A DNA stretch of 24,380 nucleotides, from positions 1-24,380 of the IMG/VR virus record IMGVR_UViG_3300005511_000081; one strand, written 5' to 3'. The notes under the pieces were generated by a model. The model did not search any database, had not been told where the DNA came from, and saw nothing but the letters and a program-made list of their open reading frames with translations. This document shows positions 7,880 through 15,341 of this stretch, in pieces. A program made the position numbers and the translations under genes. Each line of letters opens with the position of its first letter. Position 1 is the first letter of the stretch. The stretch is from a virus.

Positions 7880-8392
7880 CTACCTGCGGATTTCTGCGGC
7901 GCTCAGCCGCTCGCAGATGCGGGCGATCGCGCGGCCATACCGCTTGCGCAGCGCGTCAGGGCTCCCGCCCCACCCGAGCCGCTTCGCGACCTTGCCCCAT
8001 CTGATCTCTTCGTCGCTCCGCTCGTGCCATGCCAGGACGATCCCAACCAATCGACGATCGCGCTCGGGCACCCACTCTACCCAAGCGAGCGTCGTCTCCA
8101 TCTGGTCGACTTGGTCGGGCCGAAGTGGCAGCGGCTTGGGGAGCGCGTCGCGATGATAGTCGTCGCTGTCGACGCGGTATTGCTCCCACGCCTCGCGCTC
8201 CGAGAGGCCGGCGTGCTGATAGATCGGGGAAACCACCCGGCTATGGACCCAGCGCGCTTCGCGATCCGGGAGACGGCGGAGCATGCCCCATGCCTCGACC
8301 AATTGCTCTTCGACTTCGTCGAAGGTGACGAAGCTTCCGGCATCGGAACCTTCGGAGTGAACCCTTCCGGCAATCGAGAAGTCAGAACTCAT
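7880..8392 (-). CDS. DUF6362-like HTH protein, possible late regulator
   Basis: A 170-aa protein. The core EQLVEAWGMLRRLPDREARW (about 29-48), then RPDQVDQMETTLAWVEWVPERDRRLV (about 91-116) and a C-terminal helix-turn-helix (WGKVAKRLGWGGSPDALRKR, then YGRAIARICERL, about 131-163) match my memory of DUF6362 proteins, common in alphaproteobacterial phages just before terminase genes. The C-terminus resembles sigma-factor-like HTH segments, so a role as late transcription activator or packaging regulator is plausible but unproven. It is the first gene of the probable late unit: a TACAAT -10-like hexamer lies 15-20 bases upstream of its ATG, and a large inverted repeat lies just beyond. Confidence 0.65.
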   Translation of the reverse strand: MSSDFSIAGRVHSEGSDAGSFVTFDEVEEQLVEAWGMLRRLPDREARWVHSRVVSPIYQHAGLSEREAWEQYRVDSDDYHRDALPKPLPLRPDQVDQMETTLAWVEWVPERDRRLVGIVLAWHERSDEEIRWGKVAKRLGWGGSPDALRKRYGRAIARICERLSAAEIRR

Positions 8393-8407
8393 TGGAATAC
8401 CTATCTA

Positions 8408-8413
8408 ATTGTA
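8408..8413 (-). promoter_or_regulatory. Putative -10 box of the DUF6362/terminase unit
   Basis: Minus-strand TACAAT (5 of 6 to TATAAT) ends 15 bases before the ATG at 8392. At the usual 17-base spacing the -35 position reads CCTTCC, no match to TTGACA, and it lies inside the left arm of the inverted repeat at 8426-8530. This suggests an activator-dependent promoter. A small perfect inverted repeat AACCTT/AAGGTT (8413-8429) abuts the box. Confidence 0.35.
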
Positions 8414-8425
8414 ACCTTGGTGGAA

Positions 8426-8530
8426 GGTTTGGAAGGATTGGAAGCATCTGCGACAATCTCGGATCGCGCATGCGCGCATGCGTGCCTGTGTGTCCGAATG
8501 TATCGCGAACGCTTCCAACCCTTCCGAACC
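8426..8530. repeat. Large imperfect inverted repeat with CG-rich palindromic centre
   Basis: Two 38-bp arms (8426-8463 and 8493-8530) pair at 29 of 38 positions by direct alignment; seven of the nine differences are transitions. The 29-bp centre holds a perfect 16-bp palindrome CGCATGCGCGCATGCG (8467-8482), alternating purine and pyrimidine. Each arm has two GGAAG motifs (GGAAGG and GGAAGC), and more CCTTCC or GGAAGC copies follow at 8552, 8564, 8575 and 8585. The block lies between the end of the primase gene and the DUF6362 promoter. It may be an iteron-type replication origin or a regulator-binding array. Confidence 0.6.
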
Positions 8531-8591
8531 CGCAGAAAACCGCGCTTTCCTCCTTCCGATGATCCTTCCGCCACCCTTCCGACCGGAAGCA

Positions 8592-11500
8592 TCAGAGCGG
8601 GGGCAAGTCGTCATAGCCCGGCACCGGGCCATCATCCGGCGGCGCGCGCGAGCTGGTCCAATCCGCATCGCTGTGGTCGACCACCCTCCCCGTTGTCTGG
8701 TCGACGAAGTCGCCGGCGTGCTTGGTCAGGCGCATCCCGATCCACTGCATCCCGTCGCTGGCCTTCTTCACGAAGCCCTTGTCGAGCATGGCCTTGGTAA
8801 AGCCCTTCTGGCTCCACTCGCGCTCGCCGGCGGCCTTGCACCACGCGACGAACACTTCGTGCAGCTTGGAGGACTGGACGCGGCTTTGCGGGTCCATCTC
8901 AGTGCAGAGCTTGAGGAAGCGGGCCAGCGGGTCGCTATCCTCGCGATATTGCGCCGTCGCTTCCTTCACGGCCGCCGGCTCGATCAGACCGTGGGCGAGC
9001 CAATCGAGCAGGCCCTTCACCATGTGATTGAAGACGCCGGCGGCCTCGGCCCGGAGCTTCCCCGGAAGGGTCTCGTCGCGATCAGCTTCCTCGACGTGGG
9101 CGTTCCACGGCACCAGCTTCATGCGCCGCCAGATACCTTCGTCGGTGCCGGGAATGTCCGGCTTATAGTTCCCGCCGATGATCAGCTTGAATAGCGGCTG
9201 CAGGTCGAAGAAGCCGCGGTGCAACGCGCGCACCGCCATGGGCTCGCCGCCCGTCGCCGCCTTGATCAGCGCCTCATTGAGCTTCGCGCCCCGTTCCGGC
9301 TCGGAAGCCCGGAGCAGGCGCACGCCGCCGAGGCGGGCGAGATCGGGCGAGGCCTGCTCGCCGCGTTTCTTGATACCTTGGTCGAGGAACGTCTCGATCC
9401 CGATCGTCCCGGAATAGTCGCCCAGGACATGCGCCCACAGGTCGATCGCCGTCGACTTGCCGTTCGCGCCGAGGCCGTACCAGAACCAGAGCTTCTGCTC
9501 GCTCGTGTCGCCGCTGGCGGAATAGCCGGCGACCTGATGCAGATAGCGCCGCATCGTCGGCTCGGGCTGCGCCCATTCGAAGAACCCGTCATAGACGGGC
9601 GACACGGCGGCCGCGTCATACTCGACGGGCGCCAAGCGGGTGTTGAGGTCCTCCCGCCGATGCGCTTCGAGAGCCACGCTCGCGGATCGAGCGCCGTCCG
9701 GCAGCGTCTCTCGCGCGAAGCGGAGCGTCCCGTTCATGACGTTGATCGCGAACGGGTCGCGGTCGAAATCCTCGATCGACAGCGTCAACCAGCGGCGCGC
9801 GAGCGTGGCGATCGCCGCGGGCTTGCCGGCGGTCTCGGATTGGCGGCCGAAGATCGCGAGCTTCGTCGAGAGCGGCTCGAAGTCCTTTTTCCCCTTCGGG
9901 ATCAGCCGATCCATGCCGTGCGGGTTGAGCATCTCCCGGTACAGCTCGCCGTCCGGCATATCCTCTTCCCGGCGCTGAATGCCGGTCTCGGCCATGAAGC
10001 GGGCTTCGTCTTGGATCAGGCGCACGGTCTCGAACACGGCGGCAATGACCTCCGCCGGCGGCGACTTCTCGTCTTGATCGAGGACCTTCCAACGGCGGCC
10101 GTCCCACCCGAGCCAGCCCTTGGCCGTGGTGAACCGGAAGTTTGCGCCGAAGCGATCGCGAAACCGCTCGCCGATACCGAAATCGGTCATCGGGTAGCCG
10201 CAACACTTCATCGTCAGCAGCAGCGGCGCCGGATCGAAGCCGCGGTTATAGCCGTCGTCGATCGCGCGATCGATATCGGCATGCTGGACGTCGGCGATCC
10301 CTTCATAGACGTCCCACAGCGCTTCCTTGGCTTCGCTCGCGTCGACCAGCTCGCCGGCGATCCGGCGCCCGATGCTGAACGCGAGCCGCACCACGGCCTC
10401 TTTGGTCCGATCGACATTCTCGCAGCGGCGCTTGAGCCACGCGGCCGAGTGGCGCTTGAGCCTCGCCGCCTCGGCCTCCCCCAGCGTTGGCATGCCATCC
10501 GCCCTTCCGGGCCGGAAGGGTTCGTCATTTTCGGCGATGCCGCCCCCGGCGGGCGGGGCGGGCGCGCGGGCGCGCGGAGGGCCGGCGCGGGAGGGGCTGC
10601 GCTCCCTACGGGAGCGCGATGCGGCCGCGATCTCTCCGAGATCGCGAGGCTGCTCTATGCCGGCTGTCCATCCGGAGTTGATCGTGGCGTCGAGCTGCCG
10701 ATCGTCGTCGTTGCCCGGATTCGCGCGCGCGGCCGAGCGGATCGACGAGAGCGCGATCGCTTCATCCAGCACGCCGGCCGCGACCAGCGTCGCGATCTTG
10801 AAGGCGCTCTCGTTGAGCTGGCCGTTGCGCTTGCCGGTCCCGGCCCGCTTGATCTCCTGACACTCGCCGTCGAGGGCGCGCATCGCGTAGCGGCGCAGAT
10901 CGTCGTCGACGTCGGCCGACGCTGTCGCCGGCGATCGAGACGGCGATCGCGCGGCCGCGGGCAATTCCTCGAGCTGCTCGGCCGAGCGCTTGCGCTTGCG
11001 ATCGCGGAGGATCTGGATCAGCTCGGCGGGCGCCTCTTTGATCGAGGCGTCGTCGCGCCAGTCGCCGCGATCGCGCTTCCAGCCGTACCGACCCTTTTCC
11101 TTACCTTGGTCATCATACGTGATGCTGGGCGCGCCGATCACATATCCGCCGAGGCCGCGGACGTCGACGTGATCGGGCAGGTTGCCGCGGTTGCGGATCG
11201 CCTCGCCCTCGGGCTGGCGAAACCAGACATGGACGCCACCGGATTGCGTTATCGCGGTCAGCGACGTCGGCAGCGCGACGCCCATCTGCGCCTCAAGCTC
11301 GGCCTTCAGCTCTTCGAGCGAATAGGCGCGCTCGCCGATGACCTCGCCGGTTGAATCGTCGCACAGCTCTTCGACGCGCGGATCGAAGTCGAGCGCGAAG
11401 CATCCGTTCACGCCCATGGGCAGGCCGATCAGCGCGTTCGGATGCTGGCGCCACCACGCGGCGATCCGCGCTTCGTCGGTGGTCGCATCGTTCAGGCCCT

Positions 11501-11666
11501 TCCCCGTATAGGGGGCCTTGGCTTTGTAGGTTCCACTCTTCCCGGCGCCATTGGTCCAGGACTCGTCACGCTCGCGACACGGAAAGACCGGCCAGCCGCG
11601 CCGGGCATACTGCAGCGCCGCTTGCCCCATGGGCGAGAGCGGCGGCTTGGCTGAATTTGACGACAC
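8592..11666 (-). CDS. Bifunctional primase-polymerase / D5-like SF3 helicase
   Basis: A 1024-aa replication protein. Residues 10-220 are a Prim-Pol domain: GWPVFPC, catalytic ALDFDPR (about 91-97), SGGVHVWF (about 142-149) and DVRGLGGYVIGAPS. Residues 225-400 are a low-complexity Arg/Ala/Pro linker with a helical segment. Residues 485-690 match the D5_N/P4-primase C-terminal region. Residues 715-870 are the superfamily 3 helicase: Walker A GANGKST (733-739), RASEPERGAKLNEALIK, and sensor segment IIGGNYKPDIPGTDEGIWRR. The C-terminus is a winged helix (FVAWCKAAGEREWSQKGFTK). The GTG start is chosen because GGGGGGAA lies just upstream; a GTG 18 bases earlier lacks such a site. It should prime and unwind phage DNA at an adjacent origin. 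Confidence 0.93.
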   Translation of the reverse strand: MSSNSAKPPLSPMGQAALQYARRGWPVFPCRERDESWTNGAGKSGTYKAKAPYTGKGLNDATTDEARIAAWWRQHPNALIGLPMGVNGCFALDFDPRVEELCDDSTGEVIGERAYSLEELKAELEAQMGVALPTSLTAITQSGGVHVWFRQPEGEAIRNRGNLPDHVDVRGLGGYVIGAPSITYDDQGKEKGRYGWKRDRGDWRDDASIKEAPAELIQILRDRKRKRSAEQLEELPAAARSPSRSPATASADVDDDLRRYAMRALDGECQEIKRAGTGKRNGQLNESAFKIATLVAAGVLDEAIALSSIRSAARANPGNDDDRQLDATINSGWTAGIEQPRDLGEIAAASRSRRERSPSRAGPPRARAPAPPAGGGIAENDEPFRPGRADGMPTLGEAEAARLKRHSAAWLKRRCENVDRTKEAVVRLAFSIGRRIAGELVDASEAKEALWDVYEGIADVQHADIDRAIDDGYNRGFDPAPLLLTMKCCGYPMTDFGIGERFRDRFGANFRFTTAKGWLGWDGRRWKVLDQDEKSPPAEVIAAVFETVRLIQDEARFMAETGIQRREEDMPDGELYREMLNPHGMDRLIPKGKKDFEPLSTKLAIFGRQSETAGKPAAIATLARRWLTLSIEDFDRDPFAINVMNGTLRFARETLPDGARSASVALEAHRREDLNTRLAPVEYDAAAVSPVYDGFFEWAQPEPTMRRYLHQVAGYSASGDTSEQKLWFWYGLGANGKSTAIDLWAHVLGDYSGTIGIETFLDQGIKKRGEQASPDLARLGGVRLLRASEPERGAKLNEALIKAATGGEPMAVRALHRGFFDLQPLFKLIIGGNYKPDIPGTDEGIWRRMKLVPWNAHVEEADRDETLPGKLRAEAAGVFNHMVKGLLDWLAHGLIEPAAVKEATAQYREDSDPLARFLKLCTEMDPQSRVQSSKLHEVFVAWCKAAGEREWSQKGFTKAMLDKGFVKKASDGMQWIGMRLTKHAGDFVDQTTGRVVDHSDADWTSSRAPPDDGPVPGYDDLPPL

Positions 11667-11714
11667 TAATTCCCCCCGGAACACACGGGCTAAACTTGAT
11701 CTAGGTTGAGGCTG

Positions 11715-11981
11715 TCACCGGCTCGGTCGCGGCGGCGGTGGCCGTGGCGGAGCCTCTTCGAAGTAGCGGCCGAGCGGGCCGCACCGTTCGCGCTTCGACC
11801 ACCATGCGCGATCGCGCGCGCGCTCGCTTGCGCAGCTCCGAGCCCAAGAGGTTTCCCGTTCCCCGAAAACGGGATCAGGAACTCGACGGACTGTCCGGCG
11901 ACAAGCTGGCGCGGGCGCGTTCGGCCCGATGTAGCAAGCGCAATGCCGGCAATCCACGCAGCGGGGCGCGGCCGCAGTCAC
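11715..11981 (-). CDS. Small cysteine-rich protein, probable zinc-binding
   Basis: An 88-aa protein starting at a GTG in a GTGA overlap with the stop of the upstream gene; the open frame extends further upstream, but only this start fits the operon. Cysteines occur as CVDCRHCACY (residues 8-16), C27, C50 and C67, the last in RCGPLGRYFE. This CxxCxxC plus spaced Cys pattern, with DPVFGE and a GxxxRYFE ending, resembles small phage proteins with metal-binding cysteines whose function is unknown. The last eleven residues are mostly Pro and Arg. It lies 48 bases before the primase-helicase gene. Start and reading frame are supported by overlap and motif; function is not known. Confidence 0.72.
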   Translation of the reverse strand: MTAAAPRCVDCRHCACYIGPNAPAPACRRTVRRVPDPVFGERETSWARSCASERARDRAWWSKRERCGPLGRYFEEAPPRPPPPRPSR

Positions 11982-12595
11982 TCGGCACCCTTCGGCGGCT
12001 CGATCCACGGCCGCATGCTCGTGTCGGCGCCGCTCAATCGCAGATGCCAATTGGCGAGCGCCGCGGCGGTGCTGATCGTGTGGTGCTGCGCTTTGTCGCA
12101 GTCGCCGGCGACGTCGGCGGAGGCGGCTTTCTGCGCCAGATAGCCGATCAACCAGAACCAATCGAACGGCGTCTTTCCCCCGTCGTGATCCGCGCCCCAT
12201 CGCGCGCGCTGGTGCGACGCTTCGAGCATGACACCCTTGACGAAGTCGGCCGTCTCGGGCCGGTCGCGCTCCGCCTTGAGGCGCTCGATCTCAGCCTCGA
12301 ACGGCCGCAGGCGCTCGATCTCGGCGCGTAGCTTCGCGATCTCGGACACCCGGTCGCGCCAGCCCGGTACGAACTCGTCCAGCTCGCTGACACCGAACCC
12401 GCCGCGGCAGTGCCGGCCAACCAAGTCGATCAGCGCGTGTTGCTCGCCCCATTTCTTCCGGTAGGCGTCATAGGCCTCAAGGTGGATCGGCCAAGGGATG
12501 CCGGCGCCGTAGCCTTGCACTGGCGCCACCTTGGTCCGGTACTCTTCCGAATAGGCGTCTCGAAGGACGTCCTCGCGGGTCCGTTTCTCGATCAT
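11978..12595 (-). CDS. Conserved phage protein with coiled coil and MazG-like C-terminal part
   Basis: A 205-aa protein beginning MIEKRTREDVLRDAYSEEYR, with its ATG overlapping the methyltransferase stop (ATGA). Residues 80-115 (SEIAKLRAEIERLRPFEAEI and on) form a heptad-like coiled coil. The C-terminal part (about 120-200) has VMLEASHQRARWGADHDGGK, then PFDWFWLIGYLAQKA and HHTISTAAALANWHLRL. This resembles phage proteins with an E..RQ..KWG....P..WL..L..E pattern that are distantly like all-alpha NTP pyrophosphatases (MazG-type), but the acidic metal-binding residues of that fold are not clearly present. Function is therefore open. It is part of the overlapping early operon. Confidence 0.75.
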   Translation of the reverse strand: MIEKRTREDVLRDAYSEEYRTKVAPVQGYGAGIPWPIHLEAYDAYRKKWGEQHALIDLVGRHCRGGFGVSELDEFVPGWRDRVSEIAKLRAEIERLRPFEAEIERLKAERDRPETADFVKGVMLEASHQRARWGADHDGGKTPFDWFWLIGYLAQKAASADVAGDCDKAQHHTISTAAALANWHLRLSGADTSMRPWIEPPKGAE

Positions 12596-13323
12596 GCTGT
12601 CGCCTCGAACATGCCACCCGGCGAGAGGACCTCGATCGGATAGACGGGATAGTCGCCGGCGCGTTCGAGCCGCAGCCGGCATGGCGCGATCCAGCGCGCG
12701 CGAGTGTCGCCGTCACCATCGGCCATCCAGATCAGCCAGACATAGGCCGTAGCGGTCGAGGCTTTGGTGCCGGGCTTCTCGGCGAAGGGATCGACGGCGC
12801 CGGCACGGATCAGCCGCGCCTTGAGCATGACGACGCGCTCCGAGAAGTGCAGCTCGAAGTCGGGCGGCCGCTTCGAATAAAGCCGCTCGTAGCGCCTTTC
12901 GCCCTCGGTGAAGGCGCACCGCACGAGCATGGCACAGCCGACGCGAGCCCGATCGCGCGCGATCGCGATGAAAGCTTCGGCCAGGTTAAACGGCGGATTG
13001 GCGACGATCAGGTCGACCATGGGTTCGGCCGCGCCGATCGTGGCGAAGTCGAGCAGCTCGGGCTCGTCGTCGAGCGTCCAATCCGAATAGCGGATCACGT
13101 CGCTCGCGCGGACGCTGGCGAGATACTCGCGCAGCGGCCGCACCATGAAGCCGCGGTTGCAGCACGGCTCCCAGCCGGCGAGATCGCCCAGCGGGACCCC
13201 GATCGAGAGCAGGAACTCCATAAGCGCGCGCGTCGCCCAAGGCGGCGTCGGGAAGTCGTCGAGGCTGTCCGGCGCTTCGTGGCGCTGCTGCATCACGGCG
13301 GCCGAGCGGTTCTGCGTATTCAC
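12592..13323 (-). CDS. Phage adenine-specific DNA methyltransferase
   Basis: A 243-aa SAM-dependent methyltransferase. DDFPTPPWATRALMEFLL (about 22-39) precedes the SAM-binding motif I region GWEPCCNRGFMVRPLREYL (about 50-68; more usual is EPACGRGHM). The catalytic motif IV is IVANPPF (about 104-110), typical of N6-adenine or N4-cytosine enzymes. Proteins starting DDFPTPPWATRAL are common in phages without a partner nuclease and probably protect or mark phage DNA. The GTG start is in a GTGA overlap with the ASCH gene stop, with GAGGGG 8 bases upstream. Asn-Pro-Pro-Phe is intact, so activity is expected. The target sequence cannot be read. Confidence 0.88.
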   Translation of the reverse strand: MNTQNRSAAVMQQRHEAPDSLDDFPTPPWATRALMEFLLSIGVPLGDLAGWEPCCNRGFMVRPLREYLASVRASDVIRYSDWTLDDEPELLDFATIGAAEPMVDLIVANPPFNLAEAFIAIARDRARVGCAMLVRCAFTEGERRYERLYSKRPPDFELHFSERVVMLKARLIRAGAVDPFAEKPGTKASTATAYVWLIWMADGDGDTRARWIAPCRLRLERAGDYPVYPIEVLSPGGMFEATA

Positions 13324-13802
13324 GCGAGCAGCCCCTCGATCTCGTCGATCGGCGTCGACCACCAGCCTTGCTTGCCCTTCATCGGCACGGGCGCCGGCAA
13401 GAGCTGCGGCGAGTCCAACCGCCAGCCGAAGCGCTCGTCGCGCCAGTCGCCCGCGATGCGATCGGCAAAGCCGATATGCTCGCGGAGGACCTCACTCGGA
13501 AGGCAGGAACCTAGAACCACTGTGCCGACCAGCGCACCGAGCGGGAGCGTGCGACGATACTCCACGCCGAACGCCGCGATCGCCAGCTCGTGCAGCTCGT
13601 CGCTGATCAGGCGCCGCGGCGGATAGCTCGCCGCCGCGTGGAAGCCGACGCGCTTGCCGTCATACTTCGACGGATAGCGCCGGCCGCGGGTCTCAAGCGT
13701 CTTGCGGTGCGCCGGTTCGAGGACGAAGCACAGCGACGCCCACGGTTGCCAAAGCGAGATGATCGGGAGCGCGTCGGGCTCGGCCGAGAACAGGTCAGCC
13801 AT
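13320..13802 (-). CDS. ASCH domain protein
   Basis: A 160-aa protein with the ASCH (PUA-like beta-barrel) pattern: PIISLWQPWASLCFV (about 13-27), KTLETRGRRYPSKYDGKRVGFHAA (about 33-56), LGALVGTVVLGSC (about 87-99) and FGWRLDSPQLL near residue 125. ASCH domains bind RNA or modified nucleosides, and some hydrolyse N4-acetylcytidine; which applies here is unknown. The ATG at 13802 overlaps the DUF5131 stop by 8 bases. A GTG 33 bases upstream is possible but has no better ribosome-binding site. Being between DUF5131 and methyltransferase genes, it may belong to a nucleic-acid modification set. Confidence 0.85.
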   Translation of the reverse strand: MADLFSAEPDALPIISLWQPWASLCFVLEPAHRKTLETRGRRYPSKYDGKRVGFHAAASYPPRRLISDELHELAIAAFGVEYRRTLPLGALVGTVVLGSCLPSEVLREHIGFADRIAGDWRDERFGWRLDSPQLLPAPVPMKGKQGWWSTPIDEIEGLLA

Positions 13803-15009
13803 GCGCCACCGCCGGCATCGCACTATGTTCGACACCGTCCAGGCGGCGCCCTGCCACGCCCTTCCCGACGCGCACGCTGATCAGCCCCGGCGTGAACGTC
13901 GCGGCATCGCCCCACCAATGGGACGGCTTGCCGGGGAAGGTTTCGCCCTCGGGGCCATCGGGAAAGCGCGAGAGGCCGCCACGCGTGACGCCGTCGCGGA
14001 CCTCGGTGAAAACTTCACCGGGGAGCCAGTCGCCCCATTGCTTGAAGAAGAACGGCACGCCGGCCTCGGCGCACTGGTCGCGGAGGTCACGCGCCCAATC
14101 CGGATGCATCGGCCGCGCGCGAGGGCCGCTCTCGCCACCGGCGATTACCCATCCGATCCGAGGCGAATCAGTGAAGTTCCCGGCCAACGGCTGGACGTAG
14201 TCGCCGAGGCGGTTGGACAGCTTCGTGGGAGCCTGCCCGTCGCGGCGCAGAACGATCTTTCGGAGATTGAGCGGCGCAAGCAGCGGCTCGCAAGAGAGAA
14301 ACCGCACTGCGGCCGACGTCGCCAACAAGTCCGGAATCCGCTCGTCGGCCGAGCGCTGATCTTCGACCGACACGCCGAGCCAGACGTTCGGCAGTGGGCG
14401 CCGCGGCCATGCCGGGCGGCCGATCAGGTCGCCTTCGGTAGTCCAGAACCGCTTATGCTCGAACAGCTCGGCGCCGCCGTGCAGGCCGAGCGTGATATCG
14501 TCGATCGCGCTGTTGATCTGGTCCCAGCGATCGTCGCCGCGCGGTTCGGCCTCAAGGTGGATCGTCTCGCCCGCGACCTTCACGTCGCGCGCCGGCGCCG
14601 GTTGCCATGTCTCGGCGAAATAGGCGCGCATCCGATCCGAGCGCTTCGTCAGCACTTGGAAGGTATGTTGCGGGCAGAGCGCCATGACCGCGAAGATCAG
14701 GTCGATCTTTTCGTCGGAGACGGACTGGTGGAACAGGTCGGACAGACTGTTGACGAAGTACGTCGTCGGCACCCGGCGCCGAAGCGGCGCGAGCAGCGCA
14801 TCCGAGCTGAAATTGATCTTGCCCGTCCAGACCGCGTGGCCGTTGACCATCTTTGCGGTGCCGGCGAACTTCTTCGCGATCGCCGGGTTCGGGTTGTGCA
14901 TCAGCCGATAGGCGTCGCGCATCGCGAAGCACCCTTTGCAGCCGGCCGAGTGGATGGTGCAGCCGACCAGCGGGTTCCACGTCCTGCCGGTCCACTCGAT
15001 CTTGCTCAT
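13795..15009 (-). CDS. DUF5131 (phage Gp37/Gp68) family protein
   Basis: A 404-aa protein of the family first named after phage Gp37/Gp68. Diagnostic pieces: MSKIEWTGRTWNPLVGCTIH, then SAGCKGCFAMRDA with three cysteines (about 17, 24, 27; the usual form is GCDNCYA), FVNSLSDLFHQSVSDE (about 85-100), FQVLTKRSDRMRAYF (about 117-131), NVWLGVSVEDQRSADERIP (about 208-226), RFLSCEPLLAPL (about 237-248) and WVIAGGESGPRARPMHPDWARDL (about 287-309). The three Cys resemble an iron-sulphur site of radical-SAM type, but the biochemical function is not established. ATGA overlap with the upstream gene. The family is frequent in phages and mobile elements. Confidence 0.92.
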   Translation of the reverse strand: MSKIEWTGRTWNPLVGCTIHSAGCKGCFAMRDAYRLMHNPNPAIAKKFAGTAKMVNGHAVWTGKINFSSDALLAPLRRRVPTTYFVNSLSDLFHQSVSDEKIDLIFAVMALCPQHTFQVLTKRSDRMRAYFAETWQPAPARDVKVAGETIHLEAEPRGDDRWDQINSAIDDITLGLHGGAELFEHKRFWTTEGDLIGRPAWPRRPLPNVWLGVSVEDQRSADERIPDLLATSAAVRFLSCEPLLAPLNLRKIVLRRDGQAPTKLSNRLGDYVQPLAGNFTDSPRIGWVIAGGESGPRARPMHPDWARDLRDQCAEAGVPFFFKQWGDWLPGEVFTEVRDGVTRGGLSRFPDGPEGETFPGKPSHWWGDAATFTPGLISVRVGKGVAGRRLDGVEHSAMPAVAHG

Positions 15010-15341
15010 GCGTGCCCTCCGAAGAACTCGGCGCCGACGCGGAGGGCGGCGCGCTTGCCGATATCGATGCCGGTGCGGAAGTTCATCGCGGCCGCCTCGG
15101 CCGCGCGACGCTTGTCCTTTTCGGTTGCCGCGCCGGCGATCAGCAGCCGGCCGAACATGCCGCCGGAAAGCACCGCGCCAGCCGTCAGGATCATCGAAGC
15201 CGCTTCGAGCCGATCGGGCTCGTCGGCCAGATGCTCCCGAGCTGCTCGCTCAAGCTCGATCACGAGATCGACGATCTTCTGATGCCGAGGATCGTCGCCG
15301 GCGATTTGGCGCAGGACCTCTGGATTGCTTGCGCCGGTCAT
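15006..15341 (-). CDS. Hypothetical small phage protein
   Basis: A 111-aa protein starting at the ATG overlapping the stop of the TOPRIM gene (ATGA); its own stop overlaps the DUF5131 start in the same way. The first half is acidic and helical (DPRHQKIVDLVIELERAARE). The middle segment ILTAGAVLSGGMFGRLLIAGA (about 51-71) is hydrophobic and glycine-rich and could be membrane-associated. The last part is basic (TEKDKRRAAEAAAMNFRTGI). I do not recognise a family. The coupled translation suggests it is made together with its neighbours. Confidence 0.65.
   Translation of the reverse strand: MTGASNPEVLRQIAGDDPRHQKIVDLVIELERAAREHLADEPDRLEAASMILTAGAVLSGGMFGRLLIAGAATEKDKRRAAEAAAMNFRTGIDIGKRAALRVGAEFFGGHA

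Noticed and set aside
9219-11354. 711-codon plus-strand open frame opposite the primase-helicase
   Set aside because: The minus strand has clear Prim-Pol and SF3 helicase motifs; the plus-strand product has none and no ribosome-binding site.
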